The notes beneath the pieces were generated by a model that was given only the letters and a program-made list of their open reading frames with translations, did no database searches and had not been told where the DNA came from. Below, piece by piece: positions 48,401 to 60,984 of a stretch of DNA of 64,000 nucleotides. The position numbers and the translations under genes were made by a program. This DNA comes from Amoebophrya sp. A120 (lineage: Eukaryota > Sar > Dinophyceae > Syndiniales > Amoebophryaceae). The stretch spans positions 372,001 to 436,000 of the forward strand of contig CAJINV010000008.1 in NCBI GenBank assembly GCA_905178155.1, given 5' to 3'. The first letter of the stretch is position 1, and the number at the start of each line of letters is the position of its first letter.

Positions 48401-49374
48401 GCCATTTCGTCCGTTTCATCGTCGTCATCGGTCTCAGAAAGGAAGGAACCGCCCTTCGTCTTGCTGCTCATCAGGCTCACATCGTCGCCTTCATCTCCTG
48501 TTCCTTCGTCAGCTTGTGCTTTGACTTGTTCGTAGTTGTTTGCGAAAGGAACTAGACTGTCGGCTGGTTCATCTCCCGAAGACTTTTTGCTCCCGGAACT
48601 ACTGTCTCCCTCCATGGGATCCGTGCTATCCGCGCCACTTGCTGTCCTCTGGTCTTCCACGCTGCTCGGCGGGAGTGCAACTTCGCTCCGCTGCGCTGCT
48701 GGGGTCGCGGCGGAAACGACGAAGTTGCTCTGGTCAACATCTGGGCTTCCCCCAACATCAGCCGCAGTCTGCTGCCTATGATTCTGCTCGAGTAACTCGA
48801 TTTCATTCGGAAGCTTGTTTCCATGATTTGTACCTTCTCGCGTCAGTTGCACTTGCAAGATTCTACTCGTTCGCTGCTGCTGGTCCTCCTTCAGCGGACC
48901 TGCACTGCCACGACCTCCTTCAGAGGCGGGCAGTTCCACAAAAGCGGCTTCGTCTCCGTCGAATGCACTGCTGGTGTCTGTCAGTGGCGTGTCAAGCTGT
49001 TGTAGGAGATCAACGTCTTCGTTCGTACTACTTGCGAGGGGTTGCGCAACCGCAGCTTGAGCCTGCGAACCTCCTACTGGTGGTGAACCCGCACCAGCGC
49101 TGGCATCTCCTTCTCCCCCCGCGACGTGCGACGAGAGACCGTGTTTCTTTCCCCCTGCACCGCCTTCCTCCTGCACCTCCAGCGACACTACATTGCGGCC
49201 GCTCTTGCGTCCGCGCTCGAGTGCCGTACTGGTGGCCGGAAAGGAGGAGGATATAGCTTTTTCCGGCGTTAATATCCTGGCGTGCGTGCGGGCCGCGGAC
49301 CAGATGCCCGCCGAAAGCACAAGCCCAAAGTTGCCGCCCCGGGGGCGACCGCCCGGCCGCGACCGCGACCACAT
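45440..49374 (-). CDS. Gene A: Cys-rich, membrane-anchored surface-type protein
   Basis: Exons 49374-47499, 47157-46920, 46838-46585, 46428-46327, 46111-46045 and 45737-45440. All phases agree and give 936 residues if a 24-nt segment (47816-47793) is removed from exon 1; otherwise one in-frame TGA at 47796-47794 interrupts it. The basic N-terminus with a short hydrophobic stretch (NFGLVLSAGIWSAARTHARI) precedes a 450-residue Ser/Glu/Gly-rich region. Then come a WSC-like domain (MGCWTAASG, ACAEYC, FIGIQGGGSAGDTELKCYCG), a conserved module shared with gene B (GLKCGSSDAVSIFRI, PLCRYLQLPNDDAATPSYAI, YVDLWDS, HFGWTKWPEKVRWNKRAAIP, LLYGNDGSGHGTYAVFVCP) and a C-terminal PAN/apple-like domain (CGQHCGLTSQVGCGGFVYVF, CNPSDTRRSFQRL). 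WSC and PAN domains bind carbohydrate or protein. Probably extracellular, perhaps for attachment; this is inference. Confidence 0.72.
45743..46044. mobile_element. Introner-like element, family D
   Basis: 302-bp element in gene A. Inverted repeats of about 45 bp: left TATCAAATGCAAAAATGTCT, right (reverse complement) TATCAAATGTAAAAATGTCT. Perfect direct repeats GCGGT lie at 45738-45742 and 46045-46049. GATTTGTCATGC occurs twice just inside the left end (45780-45835), and related reversed copies occur further in. Exact removal joins GCC ACC GC to C AAC GTC, in frame. Confidence 0.9.
46117..46326. mobile_element. Introner-like element, family C
   Basis: 210-bp element in gene A, only 67 coding bases from the family D element. 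Ends: TATCACGAGAAAAAAGTGTT and, reverse complement of the right end, TATCGCAAGAAAAAGTGTTA, both continuing into ACAGTTACACA. Perfect direct repeats CGTTC lie at 46112-46116 and 46327-46331. Exact removal joins TTC GGG AAC G to CA GTG ATG, in frame. Contains GCATGACAAT near the right end and TTGTAATGC in the middle. Confidence 0.9.
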
Positions 49375-49527
49375 TACGCGTCGATTTTTTGCTGCAGCAA
49401 ACCGCAGAGGACCACGCAGAGCGGTCGGCTCACCACCGACATCCTAATCCTTTCCTCCGCGATACACTGGTGACGGAGACTCGCTTACTATCAACAGGCT
49501 GCAACAATCTCAATCTTTGCCAATGCA

Positions 49528-52500
49528 TCATAATGACATTACTGAAATTCTGGAAACACTTTCTCTGTCATAAGTAGTTGCAAGGCATTTCATCACTTCA
49601 ATCTTTGCGTTGCAACTGGCTTCTTCAGGCTTCTGGGACAGGGACACCCACACCCGCCCGTAGGAATGGTCCATGAACGACCGCACGACTGCGTGCCTGT
49701 TTCGTGCACCAGAGAGAGCAAGCTCATGACTCGCACTATCTACCACTCTTGGGTCAACAACTTGACTTCTTTTCCGCTCACACAGTTCATCTCGCGTGGT
49801 CGCATTGCAGTACCAGGCTGCGGGTACAGGTGCTACTCGACGCATATCGCGAGAGTTTTTGTCAACTCACGCGCTCGTCTTTCATTCTCACTTTAGCGTC
49901 TTCGTCATCTGATGCGTACCGCAATTTTGTCCGCTTCCTTGACAGCTGCTGCAGTGTAGTCGTAGGCGTAACAAACGTTATTCACCTTCCGAATCAAAAT
50001 CAGAATACAAGAAGGATCCCCTTCCCTGGGGTACCGAGGCTCCCGTTGCTGTGTGGTAGATAAAATGTGTGAGTTCGAGTGGTTGTTCTTCATCTTCGTA
50101 TTCGTTGTTTACAAGCATTGTCTTCAAGAAAAAATAGTTTGCTCGATCTTGGATCTGAGTAAGGTCACTGCAACTACGCCGCCGTCGACATTGAAAGTGA
50201 ATATCTGTAAACGGAGCGCGTGTGCTCTCGGGGTGACCCACCGAATCACAGCGAAGCCTTTCCGTCTGCATGCTCCACCATCATTTGTTCTCATAAGCAC
50301 CATCACGAGGACGTTTCGTCGTGACTTTCAACCATCTGTATTCTCAAAAGGACAGCCATCTGCAGCCCGGATTTGCTGCGAACCATGTTAGTTTGTTGAA
50401 AAATACTCTGGAGAGTGCACTAGATACTTCATATCATATTTGTTCCATCGGAAAGAAATCAATCTTACATAATGACCGTTTGCGAAAGGGAACTCAAAGA
50501 GCCGCACGATCTAAAAAAAGCTGTGGCTTGTGTTCTTAGGCCATCTTCTGCTCCCACCTCTTGTTCAGACACTTACCTACTGATGTCATCTGTGGTGCTT
50601 GACGTGACGATCGAGGAGGTGCGGCGAAAACTCCCACGGCTCTTGTCGCCGGATTCCTCGCAGTTTGCCGGATCAAACGGGGGCAGAAACACGCAATCTC
50701 CGCGGACGTTGGCTCCCCCGTAGGTATGCATTGCAAATATGCAGCTTCATCTTGTTGCGGGAAAACGCATAAAACACTGCGTAGATGTAGCTGCCGTCTT
50801 TGCGATTCTAAAGATCAGGATCAGCAGATAGCCTTCTTCTTCTTCTACGATGGCTATAAACATGCACACATGAAGAAAGATTGTGATCGCCGCAGCATCA
50901 TGTGCAGTGCCTGCACAAGCAGGAAAGTAAGTACTTACTTAAGTGCGATTGTTCACTCGTGCTCACGCATTGCTACTACTTATCTGCATTGACGTTTTTC
51001 TCCCCGATCGATCCAGGCTGTTTGTAAATGTTTGCATTCCATACGAATCGTCGGCATAGAAGTAGACAAATCCGCCGCACACTTGGTCCGACACCTGCGA
51101 GCAGTACTCTCCGCAACGATTCACCTGATTTGTTGTGTGGTGTGCGTTTTGTGATTTGGGGACGAGGACGCGATGACAGGGTCTCTCGCCCTCGTCAGTC
51201 TCAATTCAACACGGAGTATCAAGAATCGATCAGTATTGGCATTGAAACTTACTGTAAATCAATGCGGCGGGGAATGGCCCAAAGGAAAAAATGCGCTTCC
51301 GAAAAAGTTCGTGCCCGCGAAACAGAATAATATGCACGAAAAAACCCTGCCTTTACCTGCTCGATTGGTGTTGCCCCAGTAACCAGATTCAGCTGCGTTT
51401 GGTGGTATTGGCAGTGGAAAAAACACACGACCAGTCCGCTCGTGATGATCCTCCCCTGGTAATTCTCTTCACAAGGAGCCACGTGGCTGGCCTGCTCAGG
51501 TGCGAGAATTGAAATTCATTGCAGCAGTTGCAGTTCTCCAAAATTGTGAAAATTATATTTCGTTGCGTTCCTTCCGAGTGTTATCCAGAGCTCACACCCA
51601 AGCGGCCCATTGGACCGCGCCTATTGGGGCTGGGTCAAGCAGGCCGTGCCTAGCTTCCGTAGCGGGGAACGGCCCACTCCACCACCACCTGCGAAGCCGA
51701 GCAGAGAGGTAAGTGAGCACCCTTCCTAGCCCCAAGCAAGGTGAAACAAACATCCGCGATGCCAGCTTCGGCGCGACTATGCGACAACTAGAATCCCTGA
51801 GGACCTCCCAAGGGAAAGCCAGGCACCGACGTTCGTGTCGGCCTCGCTGAGGCCTCCAAGACCAACCCCGCGAAACAAAAAGCTCAAAGCTCGGCAAGCG
51901 CTCCCTTCCAGGAAAAAGCGCCCAAGGAGATACAACCCCCCGGGTATACACAAACTTATTCGAATGCGGCGGTAGAGCGTAACTACCACGCACCAGTGGG
52001 CCTCTCAGCCACTGGGCCCGCGCAAGCGGGAAGCCCCCGTGCCCGTCTGCGCGAAGACGGGCTCGAAACCCCCTATCCGACCAACGACCCCGCAAGGGTT
52101 CCACAAGTAGCGCGCACTGTTCGGCCCCGGCTCAGCTGGGCCTTCCCGCAACAGCAACACACGCGCCACAGACAACTTTTGGCGCAGGCAAGCAACCACG
52201 AGATGAAACCCCGGCCCCGCCCCGCGATGGGAACAGAGGGCGAACGAAGGAGACACCGAACCACCAGCCCCAGCCTGGGAACAAGTTCGCAAGGGTAACG
52301 GATTGGATACCGCCAGTGCCAGACGACCCCTGTTCCCAAAGCAAGGCGAGACCGGGGATAGAGCGAAGCTCCCCTGGTGCCAGATAAACGAAAAAGAGAG
52401 TCCGAAAAAGAAAGCCAGGCAGTCCCCGAGATAAGTACCAGCGCAGCGAGGCATCAAGCCTCCCGAAAACAGAAGTGCCTCAGGTCAGGAGGGCAGCTCC

Positions 52501-55500
52501 ATCGCGAAACGAGATGCACCAGACCGTAGAGGTAGAATCAAGAAAGAATACAAGTGGGCAGTCCACCTACACCCCGCCGCGTGTCCGCCAGGAAGAGTTC
52601 TCGTGTGGGTAATGTGTAACTAAAAGACCTAGGCCCCAGCCTAACGTAACCGCGAGACGGCCAACAGGAACAGATGACAGGACAGAATAATAAACAACGG
52701 GTCCGCGCCCCCAGCGGGATGCGAGCTACTGGTGCATCCGAAACACAACAACGCCAAACGCCGTCAGCACGAGCAACCCTCGCGAAACCATCGCCAAAAA
52801 ACTGTGGCACGCCCCGTCGCCTCGTATCCACAAATCCCAAGCCTCTAGCTGTCGAACAATGCGCCCCCCGCTGGGGGCTTCGTTCTCTCGTCACTGAAAA
52901 CCTCGCATCACACTGTAGTACCGACCCGGAGAGACCAAAGGCCTGCTCAGGTGCGAGAATTGAATCTCCAAAATTGTGAAAATTATAAATATAAGGAGCG
53001 CGATTGCCAAGTTGAAGCAGCTTTATTCGCATGAGGATGAGACGCTTTTTGATCTCGGGAGAAATCCAGCCTGGGCATTATATAGGAATATGCTACGCGC
53101 AGCTTTACAACGACAAGACACAAGTGGAGCGAATCAGCGGACTGGTAGTTTGAAGCACCCACACCGGTGCGGATAGCCCTCGATGGTCGGACTAACAAGC
53201 GCGGTGGACGACTCTTTGGAGCAGTCCTGCACCACCCCGGAATTCAATTGCTCCACGTACGAAGTCATAATGGCACCTGAATAAAAATAATCGACGGAAT
53301 GGCGAAAAATCTTGTTGAACCGTTTGAAATAAAACCTGGCACTGGTGCAGCACCAAAAGAACAGCAGAAGAAAAAAAATGAAACCATAGTTGTTCTTCAG
53401 CTGGCTGGAAAGCGATGCCTTGGCATTCCTCCTGACGCGAAGCTTGGCGGCGAACGCGGACCTTTGGCCCTGGAATTCCCAGATGAGGAGCGTCGACCCC
53501 AGGAGATGCAGCGCCTTCATTCTTCTTGCGTCGAACGGAGCAAGACAAAATCAACTTAAACTTTTTCGCGGAAGAATACTCAATCAATTTCAGCAATTCA
53601 TCCGAGGATCCCAACGCACGCTGGAACATAAGCTCACATTCAAACGAAAAGGCGAGGACCACTGGGCATTCATAAATAGATGTCAAAGTGAAAACTACTC
53701 TGCCTTCTTCACGTAGAGAAAAGTTGCATCAGATCGTGCTGCTGCGTGTAGAAGATTTATGCCCTTACATACCGTGTTTAAGCCCGCGTCTGCGCGAAAC
53801 TCTTTTTTCGCTCGGATTAGCTTTTTAATTGAATCGCTTGATGCAGAAACACGCCACAACTACGTACAACCGCACCATGGGTCTCGAACGCCAGAACTGT
53901 CGATCCTGCCGACATCAAGCATGCCCACAGGTACCCAGCATGGCTAGAAATCATCCTACATGTACAGACAGCTCTTCACATGCTGGCACTGCTCGTCTGA
54001 AAATGTCATCTGGTGGTCGTTGGATTTCTAGGATGCATTAGCATTGACTGAATGTCGAAGATTGATTGTCAATCTCGAATCCTTCATTTGTTCTACTACG
54101 TGTTCGTTGCAGAGGCAAGAAAAGAAGAGCATCTGTGTCAGTACAACAAGGCGTAAGTAGGCAGTCGCTCCAAGTACAACGAACTCATCAACCAGCTCGC
54201 TTTCTGCTTGCACTTCTTACAGCAATGCAGCGACGCTGCTAATCATGCAACTCGTTGACTGGCTTTGAAAGCGACACAAGCATCCTGCTGCGGGACGGAC
54301 CCGAAATGGAAACGACTGAATAAAAGCTTAATATCGTACACGTTAACGTTGCACTTGCAGGTGCATGCAACACCTTCATAATACATAGACTGATATCCGC
54401 GCCGTGTTTAGCCCACCTCTTCTTCTAACGGCGAATTCACATTCTTACCGATCCGAGCCGACGAGTGTCGGATCCACATCCTGGCTAGCGACAAGCGTAC
54501 CGGGCATCCGGCGAAAAGTCCTCCGCGCGTCGCTGGCCGTGCAGCCCTGCGGATTGAAGGGCTTTAGGAAAGTGCATATCCTCGTACTTTTTTCCACGTA
54601 GAAGCCGCCGCACGCCTCGGCTCCAGGTGTCAAAGCGAAAAGAAGTGCTCTGCCCTCAGATATGGCAAATTTATAGATACATAATTCGGGAAATGATCGT
54701 GCTGCAACGTCTTCAAATGAAAACTTGTTGTCTTGATGGTTGTAATCCGGCCGCGGAGACCACAAACTCAAATACCTACCGCGAATTTCAAATTTTTCTC
54801 TTGGATGGTTGCATAAAACAGCTACGGGTCTCCCTGACCCAGACGAGTGCAGGCGGGCCACGGCCATCTCGCACTTCTTACAGGACAAATCTCGCTGTTG
54901 GGGGCGGGCCTTCCTGCACGACCACAGCTTTCTGTTTCTCTTGTTCTGCATTGAATGAAATTTGTGTTGCTTTCAACACATGCGAGCTGGGGAACGAATG
55001 CTTCCCTTGCGAAACTTTGCAACGCAAGTGCTTCCAAGTTATTTAGTTTCGGGGTAGGGGCACTTTTCAAGAATGCGATAGCAGTAGCCGGCTCACCAGA
55101 GCAAATCGCGCTGCACTTGTCAATCATGTCATCGAACATCTCCGGTTCTGGTGTCCAGATGTTCGGTTCCGCAGTATTTTTGGTGGTCGTACCAGCCGGC
55201 AGCTGACCGCCGACGAGAGTCAGGTCGCCGCTTGCGATCTTTTTGGTGAACACGTTGGCGAGGGGCACCAAAGTGGTCCCATCTACGTTTTTAGAAGGCA
55301 AAAAATGATGTGCCACTGCAATCCGTTCTAGAAGTTGTACTCCCTTGCTTAACTTGCGATTCACGAAAGCAAGAAAAAGGGGAAAAAATCAGAGTGCAGG
55401 AGCAACCCATCCGCAAGAGAGTGCAGGAGCCCTTCCTCCAGATGAAGCACAAGAAACAATGCGAGGTAAAAGGCACACCACTTTCTCATCCTCGCAAAGC

Positions 55501-56645
55501 CTATATTCATCTTCAGGCTATGTATAGATACACTGCAAAATGATACTCGAATACAACACGCGCACAGTGGCAGGAAAAATGGATTTTCCGAGAATATCCT
55601 TCGTCGAGCAGTCTTGCGCTTTCAAATCCAACCTACGTACACCGGTACCGGTTGCTGTTGCCGCCGAATCCTGCATCAGCTGCTCGACGTACTCTGTAAC
55701 TGAGAATCCGCACTATCGTATGCAAAAAAGGCCGTCTGGGAAGGTGACTGAATATAAACAAATTTACATATTTATTATTCTCTTTGTTGTACTACGACTT
55801 ACACTAGCTAGTCGTATCCGTGTAGGGTTGATAAAACAAGTATTCGAGACTGCACGTCTCCAGAACAAAAAGAACATGAAAAAAAGTAAATGCAAACTGA
55901 TAGGGCAGCGACAGGAAGAAGTTGAAGTTCGAAAGACCTTCAAAGAAACGAAATATAGGTCAAGCATCTCGCCTGCACCTCGTTATCGTTATCGATGCAC
56001 ATGCACATCATTCTAGAAGCATGATTACTGCAGAAAACATTTCTGTTTCTCGTGAAGCAGGTACCTCGTTAGTTCTGTTCCCGACCCGGTCCCTGACATC
56101 ATTCTTGCAGTGCATATATATCGATCGTGTACGATAGTTGTTGTGTCACCACGCTTCATCTTGTTCTGCTCCGTCTCAGCTTGTACCTTCGACTGAACGG
56201 CTTCTTTTTCTTCTTGTTCAATACGGCTGTCACTCTCCTTTCGGTTATTCTCCACCAACGCTTCGTCCTGTACAGCGGAATGCTTTGCCACTGCGGCATG
56301 ATGTGTTCGGAGTCGCGTATCCCCCTGGCCCTTCTGCAAGAAAATTTTCTTCATACCGAAAACTACAAGCGATGGGGAGTTGTACACGCCGCCGGACAAT
56401 ACTCCTCCAGTATCACTGAAAGTCGCACTGCAGCAATACTGCAGGAAGAGCAAGCACACCCAGCGGACGAAATGGCACTGGAAACGACGTCCCGAAGGCG
56501 CATCTCCTCGCCCCGGCAGCCCCCCGGCGCCGGACGAGCAACACGCTCTCATGAAACTGAAAATAGACCACCTCAAACAAGAATTGATCGACGGACCTGC
56601 GAGTGTTGACATAGAAATATGTGGATTTGCTTCTGTATTTGTCAT
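49528..56645 (-). CDS. Gene C: third Cys-rich surface-type protein (outline only)
   Basis: Scattered minus-strand coding blocks with repeated PAN/apple-like motifs: 55283-54864 (DDMIDKCSAICSGEPATAIA, then FVPQLACVESNTNF), about 54655-54445 (EACGGFYVEKSTRICTFLKP with GCTASDARRTFRRM), about 53280-53134, about 51130-51010 (RCGEYCSQVSDQVCGGFVYF), about 50740-50570 (RGDCVFLPPFDPANCEESGD), about 50300-50130 (RRKGFAVIRWVTPRAHALRL) and a last block to 49528. The CGGF...C.F...C..S..RR.F.R pattern is shared with genes A and B. A possible first exon is the ATG frame from 56645, with a basic start and hydrophobic CHFVRWVCLLFLQYCCSATF. I could not join all exons, and this may be more than one gene. An inserted element lies in one intron. 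Confidence 0.5.
51489..52987. mobile_element. GC-rich insertion flanked by direct repeats
   Basis: The sequence GGCCTGCTCAGGTGCGAGAA through CTCCAAAATTGTGAAAATTATA occurs at 51489-51557 and again at 52940-52987, the left copy carrying 22 extra bases. Between them are 1,382 bp that differ strongly from the surroundings: GC-rich, poor in T on the plus strand, and full of short hairpins with GNRA-like loops (for example CCGCGCAAGCGG near 52020). It lies in an intron of gene C, between exons near 53.2 and 51.1 kb. It could be a non-autonomous element with short terminal direct repeats or a captured structured-RNA sequence. Long frames on its minus strand look like chance. Confidence 0.55.
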
Positions 56646-57201
56646 GTTCTTCTTTGTAATGCGCTCGCTCCTGCCATTTGCAAAGACCGTCAGTCGTTTG
56701 CAACCAGCATGCTGTTTATTTCCGCAGTGGTGCTAGTACGATCACACTTCTCTTTGTCTTCAGCTCTGCAGCCAAATTCTGCGAAATTGCATTCCTGTTC
56801 CTCGTGAAGCCAATATCTACGTTTTTCACTCCGTTCAATTTGATCTTGGACTCACACTCACTCATTGCTCAGGTCCAAAAAGGTAATATGGAAACAGCCT
56901 AAAATTGCGCCGCACCTGGCCAGCGAGGTGACAGATGTAGTTCCCTGATACCTTATCGGCGTACACAAAGCCGTGGGCCCATAGCAGGTGGGCCACAACA
57001 TTTTACTTTGCCGCCGCTTTGTTCTCTTGAACAAAGAACGCAGGAGCAACTGCGGCCAAATCTCAGTCAGCATTACTTTATGGTCGGTTTACACACAAAG
57101 AGTATTCGTAGGTTACATTTACAACACACACCCATATCTATACGCATTGTTATAGGAACTCTAACAGAGCGCTTCCAAAGCAAATAAACCCCGAAAGTTG
57201 G

Positions 57202-58248
57202 TTAGAAAAAATTCTCAGTCACTGCCCGCGTCTGAATCAGTCGTTCCAGGTGAGGAATGCTCTTGTCCAGCAGATCTCGAAAACGTGCGAAGTTCTGGTT
57301 CACGTCTTGGACCGTCTATCCAAGCAAAATTCTGACTCATACAAAAATCCTAACGACTTTGTCGATTGTTGTTCATGATGACTGGCCGTGGCAACCTGCG
57401 CAAGGACAAGTCGAGTACAAGTCCTGAATGAGCTTTCAATCGGAATGAGAAAAGAAAAATTTTGGAGTCCACAGACAGCGAAATTTCAAGTTTTCTACTT
57501 TTTCTTTTAGTCTTCAGCCACTGTAAGTATATCATTTTGCATATGCAAATTTGGATTCAGGTCAGAATTTTGCCATCATTACCTGCTCCCGCAGCTCAAT
57601 TCCGACGTTGAACTCGGCACAGGGCACCGCAGCCTCAGTATCCTCATCTTGTTCTTCCTTGTCTTGCAAACTCTGCGTTGCCTCTGCCTCTGCACTATCA
57701 ACTTCCTCGTCATCGGCGCTCTTTGTTTCACCGCTATCTACCGCTGCATCCTCTTCCTCCGCGCCGGGCTTTCCTGGTTTCACGAGGAACCCTGAAAGCG
57801 GAATCGTTTCTCCTGCCTTAACCGCATTTCGTTGCAATACGTGCTCGATTTCAGCATTTTTTTCCGCGATATTTTTCAGAGTCTTCATCTCGTTTGCAGC
57901 ACGATCCTTCGCTTTCTTTGCTGATGATTCTGCTCCACCCGCGCCAACAGTTACAGCTGGTGTATCATCTTCGAGCTCCTCTATCTCGACGTCATCCTCG
58001 TCGTCGCCTGGTGCGGGTCCTGCACCCCCTCCTTCTGCATCCTCGTCGGTCTTGTTTTCATCGCCGGCGACGTTTGGCGTGTAGGTCGCCTCTTCTTGCA
58101 TGCACTTCTTGTAGGACGCAGAACGCTGCAACTGGGTAAACATGTCGCTTAATTTGCGCTTCTCATACATCCAATCATCAAACGCGTCAAACACGTTTTG
58201 CAGCAGGTTGCTGCCTGTCTTGAACGTAGCAGATGAAGTGGAGGACAT
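57202..58248 (-). CDS. Acidic coiled-coil protein, 259 residues
   Basis: Two exons, 58248-57583 and 57315-57202, join through a GT-AG intron in phase 0. The start is MSSTSSATFKTGSNLLQNVF, followed by the helix FDAFDDWMYEKRKLSDMFTQ. A very acidic Gly/Pro/Glu/Asp linker comes next, then the helix KKAKDRAANEMKTLKNIAEK, a second acidic linker, and a conserved-looking C-terminal helix VQDVNQNFARFRDLLDKSIP ending ENFF. No signal peptide or membrane span. It sits between genes C and D but is unlike them. Function unknown; the alternation of short helices and acidic linkers suggests an adaptor. Confidence 0.72.
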
Positions 58249-59276
58249 TCTATTCTAGTGCTCAGCGTTTATTCACGTGCTGGAGCTGGACCTAGTCTTA
58301 CGAACGGACTGGAATGTAAAAAAATCCGCACGTTGCACTTCTTCGAAGGCCCTCCCTGCTGCAACAGCTAGCAAATGAGGTTGTGGTCGACAACTTGAAC
58401 TTAGAGCTGGGAGAGCTCACCTGAGCCAAACGCATAGAATCTTACGTACGAGTCAGAGTCTTCTTTTTGCGCTGTGCTGCAACGATTACGATTTCAAGGA
58501 GTCCAACACGAATAATCGTCGTAAAAATCACCCTAGAACTCAACATCTCAAGGGTTTCGAGCGCGATCGCGAGGAACTGGAATTGGGAAATGGTGATGCA
58601 CCAAGTGGATGCAAGCTCGTCAGGAAGCAAGGGACATCGAGCGTACGTCGAAACAACGGGACTGACACGATCATCTTCTCGATGGAGTTTACGAAGCGAT
58701 CTCGATTAATGCAGCGACAGCGACGGACTGTTGCGAATTCGTAGCTGTAGTACTGGCAGGCAGGTATCATAAAAGCGCATGACAATGATCTTGTGACGTT
58801 TCTCACAAGGCACGAGTCACCGACTTAGACTTTGTTCAACGTCCTCTGCATGATAAACATACAACTGCCATGTCCGAGCCCGGTTCATGCAGCTGCTATT
58901 TAGATTGAGAAATGCGCACGACCGCATTGTGACCCTCAGTGGTAGAACCTTGTGCCGATGTCGAAGCCCAGAGTCACGCGTCACGTTGAAGAGAATGTGG
59001 CAAACGCTAAATGGCATTTAAGTACATTTATTCAAGGGCGGTCATCTGCTTCCGGCATTCTAAATCATACAATTCCAAATGGCCTCTCTAAATGGTTCTA
59101 CAACTACTGCATTTTCAGGCACTGCCCTTGTCTCAGAAAAAAAAACCACACTACTTTCTTTATTTCAATTTCTCCAGCTGCTTTATGTTGAAGCACAGAA
59201 ACACAACTCCGCAAACTCTTTTTGTTCTGTGATCGTATGAAGGCGCCGTAGGCATTTTCATTGCTGCTCTTGCGGA

Positions 59277-60620
59277 TTAGTCACAATGCTCTTCGCAAAC
59301 CTTTCCGAAAGCAGCGATTTCGGTAATCCGGAACGTACGCGGTTCATTCTCAGGGCTCTTCAGCCGCATCCAGACGTATTTTCCGATCGCGTCAGAGGGA
59401 CAGTGAACTCGGGGGACGCGGATTCGGAGCGAGCTTTCCAATCCCACCTCGACCTCGGCTTGATTCACGTTGGATCCATATGACACTCTACCCATTTGAC
59501 CCATGGTAGGAGCCGCTTTCAGGTCCGCAAGGGTAATGTTACCGCAACTAATCATGTTGGTCTCGTCGCAGATACCGGTATCTTTGTCGCACGGCGGCGT
59601 ATTACCCGTTCCAACGCCAATTTCAGCTCCGCATTTCGTGGGCTCGTTCACGCAGATAGTCTTGCCGCCTGCTTCGCCGCACCACTCCGATGCAACGTAT
59701 CCTGGGAGAACGAAAATCTTGAGTGTAGAGGTGAGCCGGGGGAGTCACATGCAAAACTGATTTTTTTTCAATGAACTGCAGTGACCAGCACCTGTCGGTC
59801 ACACTGAGTAGGATGAGATGCGGTTTATTTGGCTAGCCAGCCTCCTACTACCATTTTTGATTTTGCCCCGTGCAGCAAATGGCTGATCCGCACTAGTCTG
59901 AAACTCAAACTTCCAAAAGACAGAGCTAATCAGACTCTGATGTTGACGAGTGATCTCAAGACCATCGGCCTGCTTTTGATATTGTGGTGGTCGCGTCTAG
60001 GTTAACGTTCCGTCCGTCGCAAGCGCCGTTCCCATCTTCATCGAGACCAGGCGTGCCACCCATTTATGAAATGTAGGGAGAAACACGTCAGCTTCAGGGG
60101 CTACATCAATGCTGGTGTGAACAAAAGTGATGCTGCTCGGGGAAAGCAGAAGAATCCACACTTAAAAGGGTTACAGCCAGGGTTCAAAATCTGAAGTTCC
60201 CTAGTGAGCGAATGCGAAATGACCAAGATGTAAGGAGACCCAGACCCGCGTCTCTTACGATTGTACAAAGGGACGACTTCTGTGACGTAGGTGTAGTGCT
60301 CGCCTGCATTTAAACACTGCAGCTGCTCTCGCCTGCGCGCGTGCTTCCGCTGGTTCACAGTCACAATCATAGAAACTGTCGTGGATGAGACACAACGAAG
60401 AAATGCGCCTGACCATGAGCAGAGCCAGAGTGAGTGCATGATAACAAAAGCTCCGGTTTCCTTTTCTTTCCCCTGGCACTGACAAGACAAATGTACGATA
60501 CATATTGTAGGAATAACCATAGCCCAATATTGAGCACCCCCATTCCCACTCGCGTACACGTCGACGTAACTCACTTTGTGCCTCGCAAACATGTCGTCAG
60601 TTGGGATGAAACCGTAAGAC
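59277..60620 (-). CDS. Gene D: secreted or surface protein, discoidin (F5/8C)-like end (partial)
   Basis: The last exon (59701-59277) is clear. Cys-rich start (SEWCGEAGGKTICVNEPTKC), then LRIRVPRVHCPSDAIGKYVW and RTFRITEIAAFGKVC before TAA. The strand pattern GKYVWMRL...FRITEIAAFG is typical of the C-terminal half of F5/8 type C carbohydrate- or lipid-binding domains. Earlier coding blocks are near 60050-59960 (GLDEDGNGACDGRNVNLDAT) and 60600-60500 (HKVSYVDVYASGNGGAQYWA). The 5' end was not found; satellite DNA starts about 400 bp upstream. It may belong with genes A-C as another surface protein. Confidence 0.5.
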
Positions 60621-60984
60621 TTACTAGGCCTGGCTGGTGGTCTGTGGTGCTTACCAGTGGCAGTGCGCCTGTCTTACTTCGTTTCTCCTCAACCCGCAAC
60701 ATTTGCAGAGGATACACTTTTGTAGTCTTCATGTTTTCCACAAACCTCGACTGCACCCAGGGGTGAGTTATGCAACGTTGTGAAGTGTCGCACACGCATG
60801 GCATGTATCCCTTGCCGTGTCTTCGTGTTCCTTGTCGTGCACCCGGCATGACATACGTAATACTAGATATGTACGTTAGATCAGGTCGTCAAAGAAGATA
60901 CTCTGCACTACTGCCATGCATTTCCACCAGGACTGGAACTGCAAAATCTCTACACTGAATAGCGAAAGGTGAGAGAACCCATTA

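Noticed and set aside
51489-51510. GTGCGAG at the insertion edge as a group II intron start
   Set aside because: The same sequence occurs at both ends as a direct repeat, and no domain V-like hairpin or reverse transcriptase was seen.
51592-52457. Minus-strand frames of 150-170 codons in the GC-rich insertion
   Set aside because: The insertion is T-poor on the plus strand, so stops are rare; the products have no domain features and the frames overlap.
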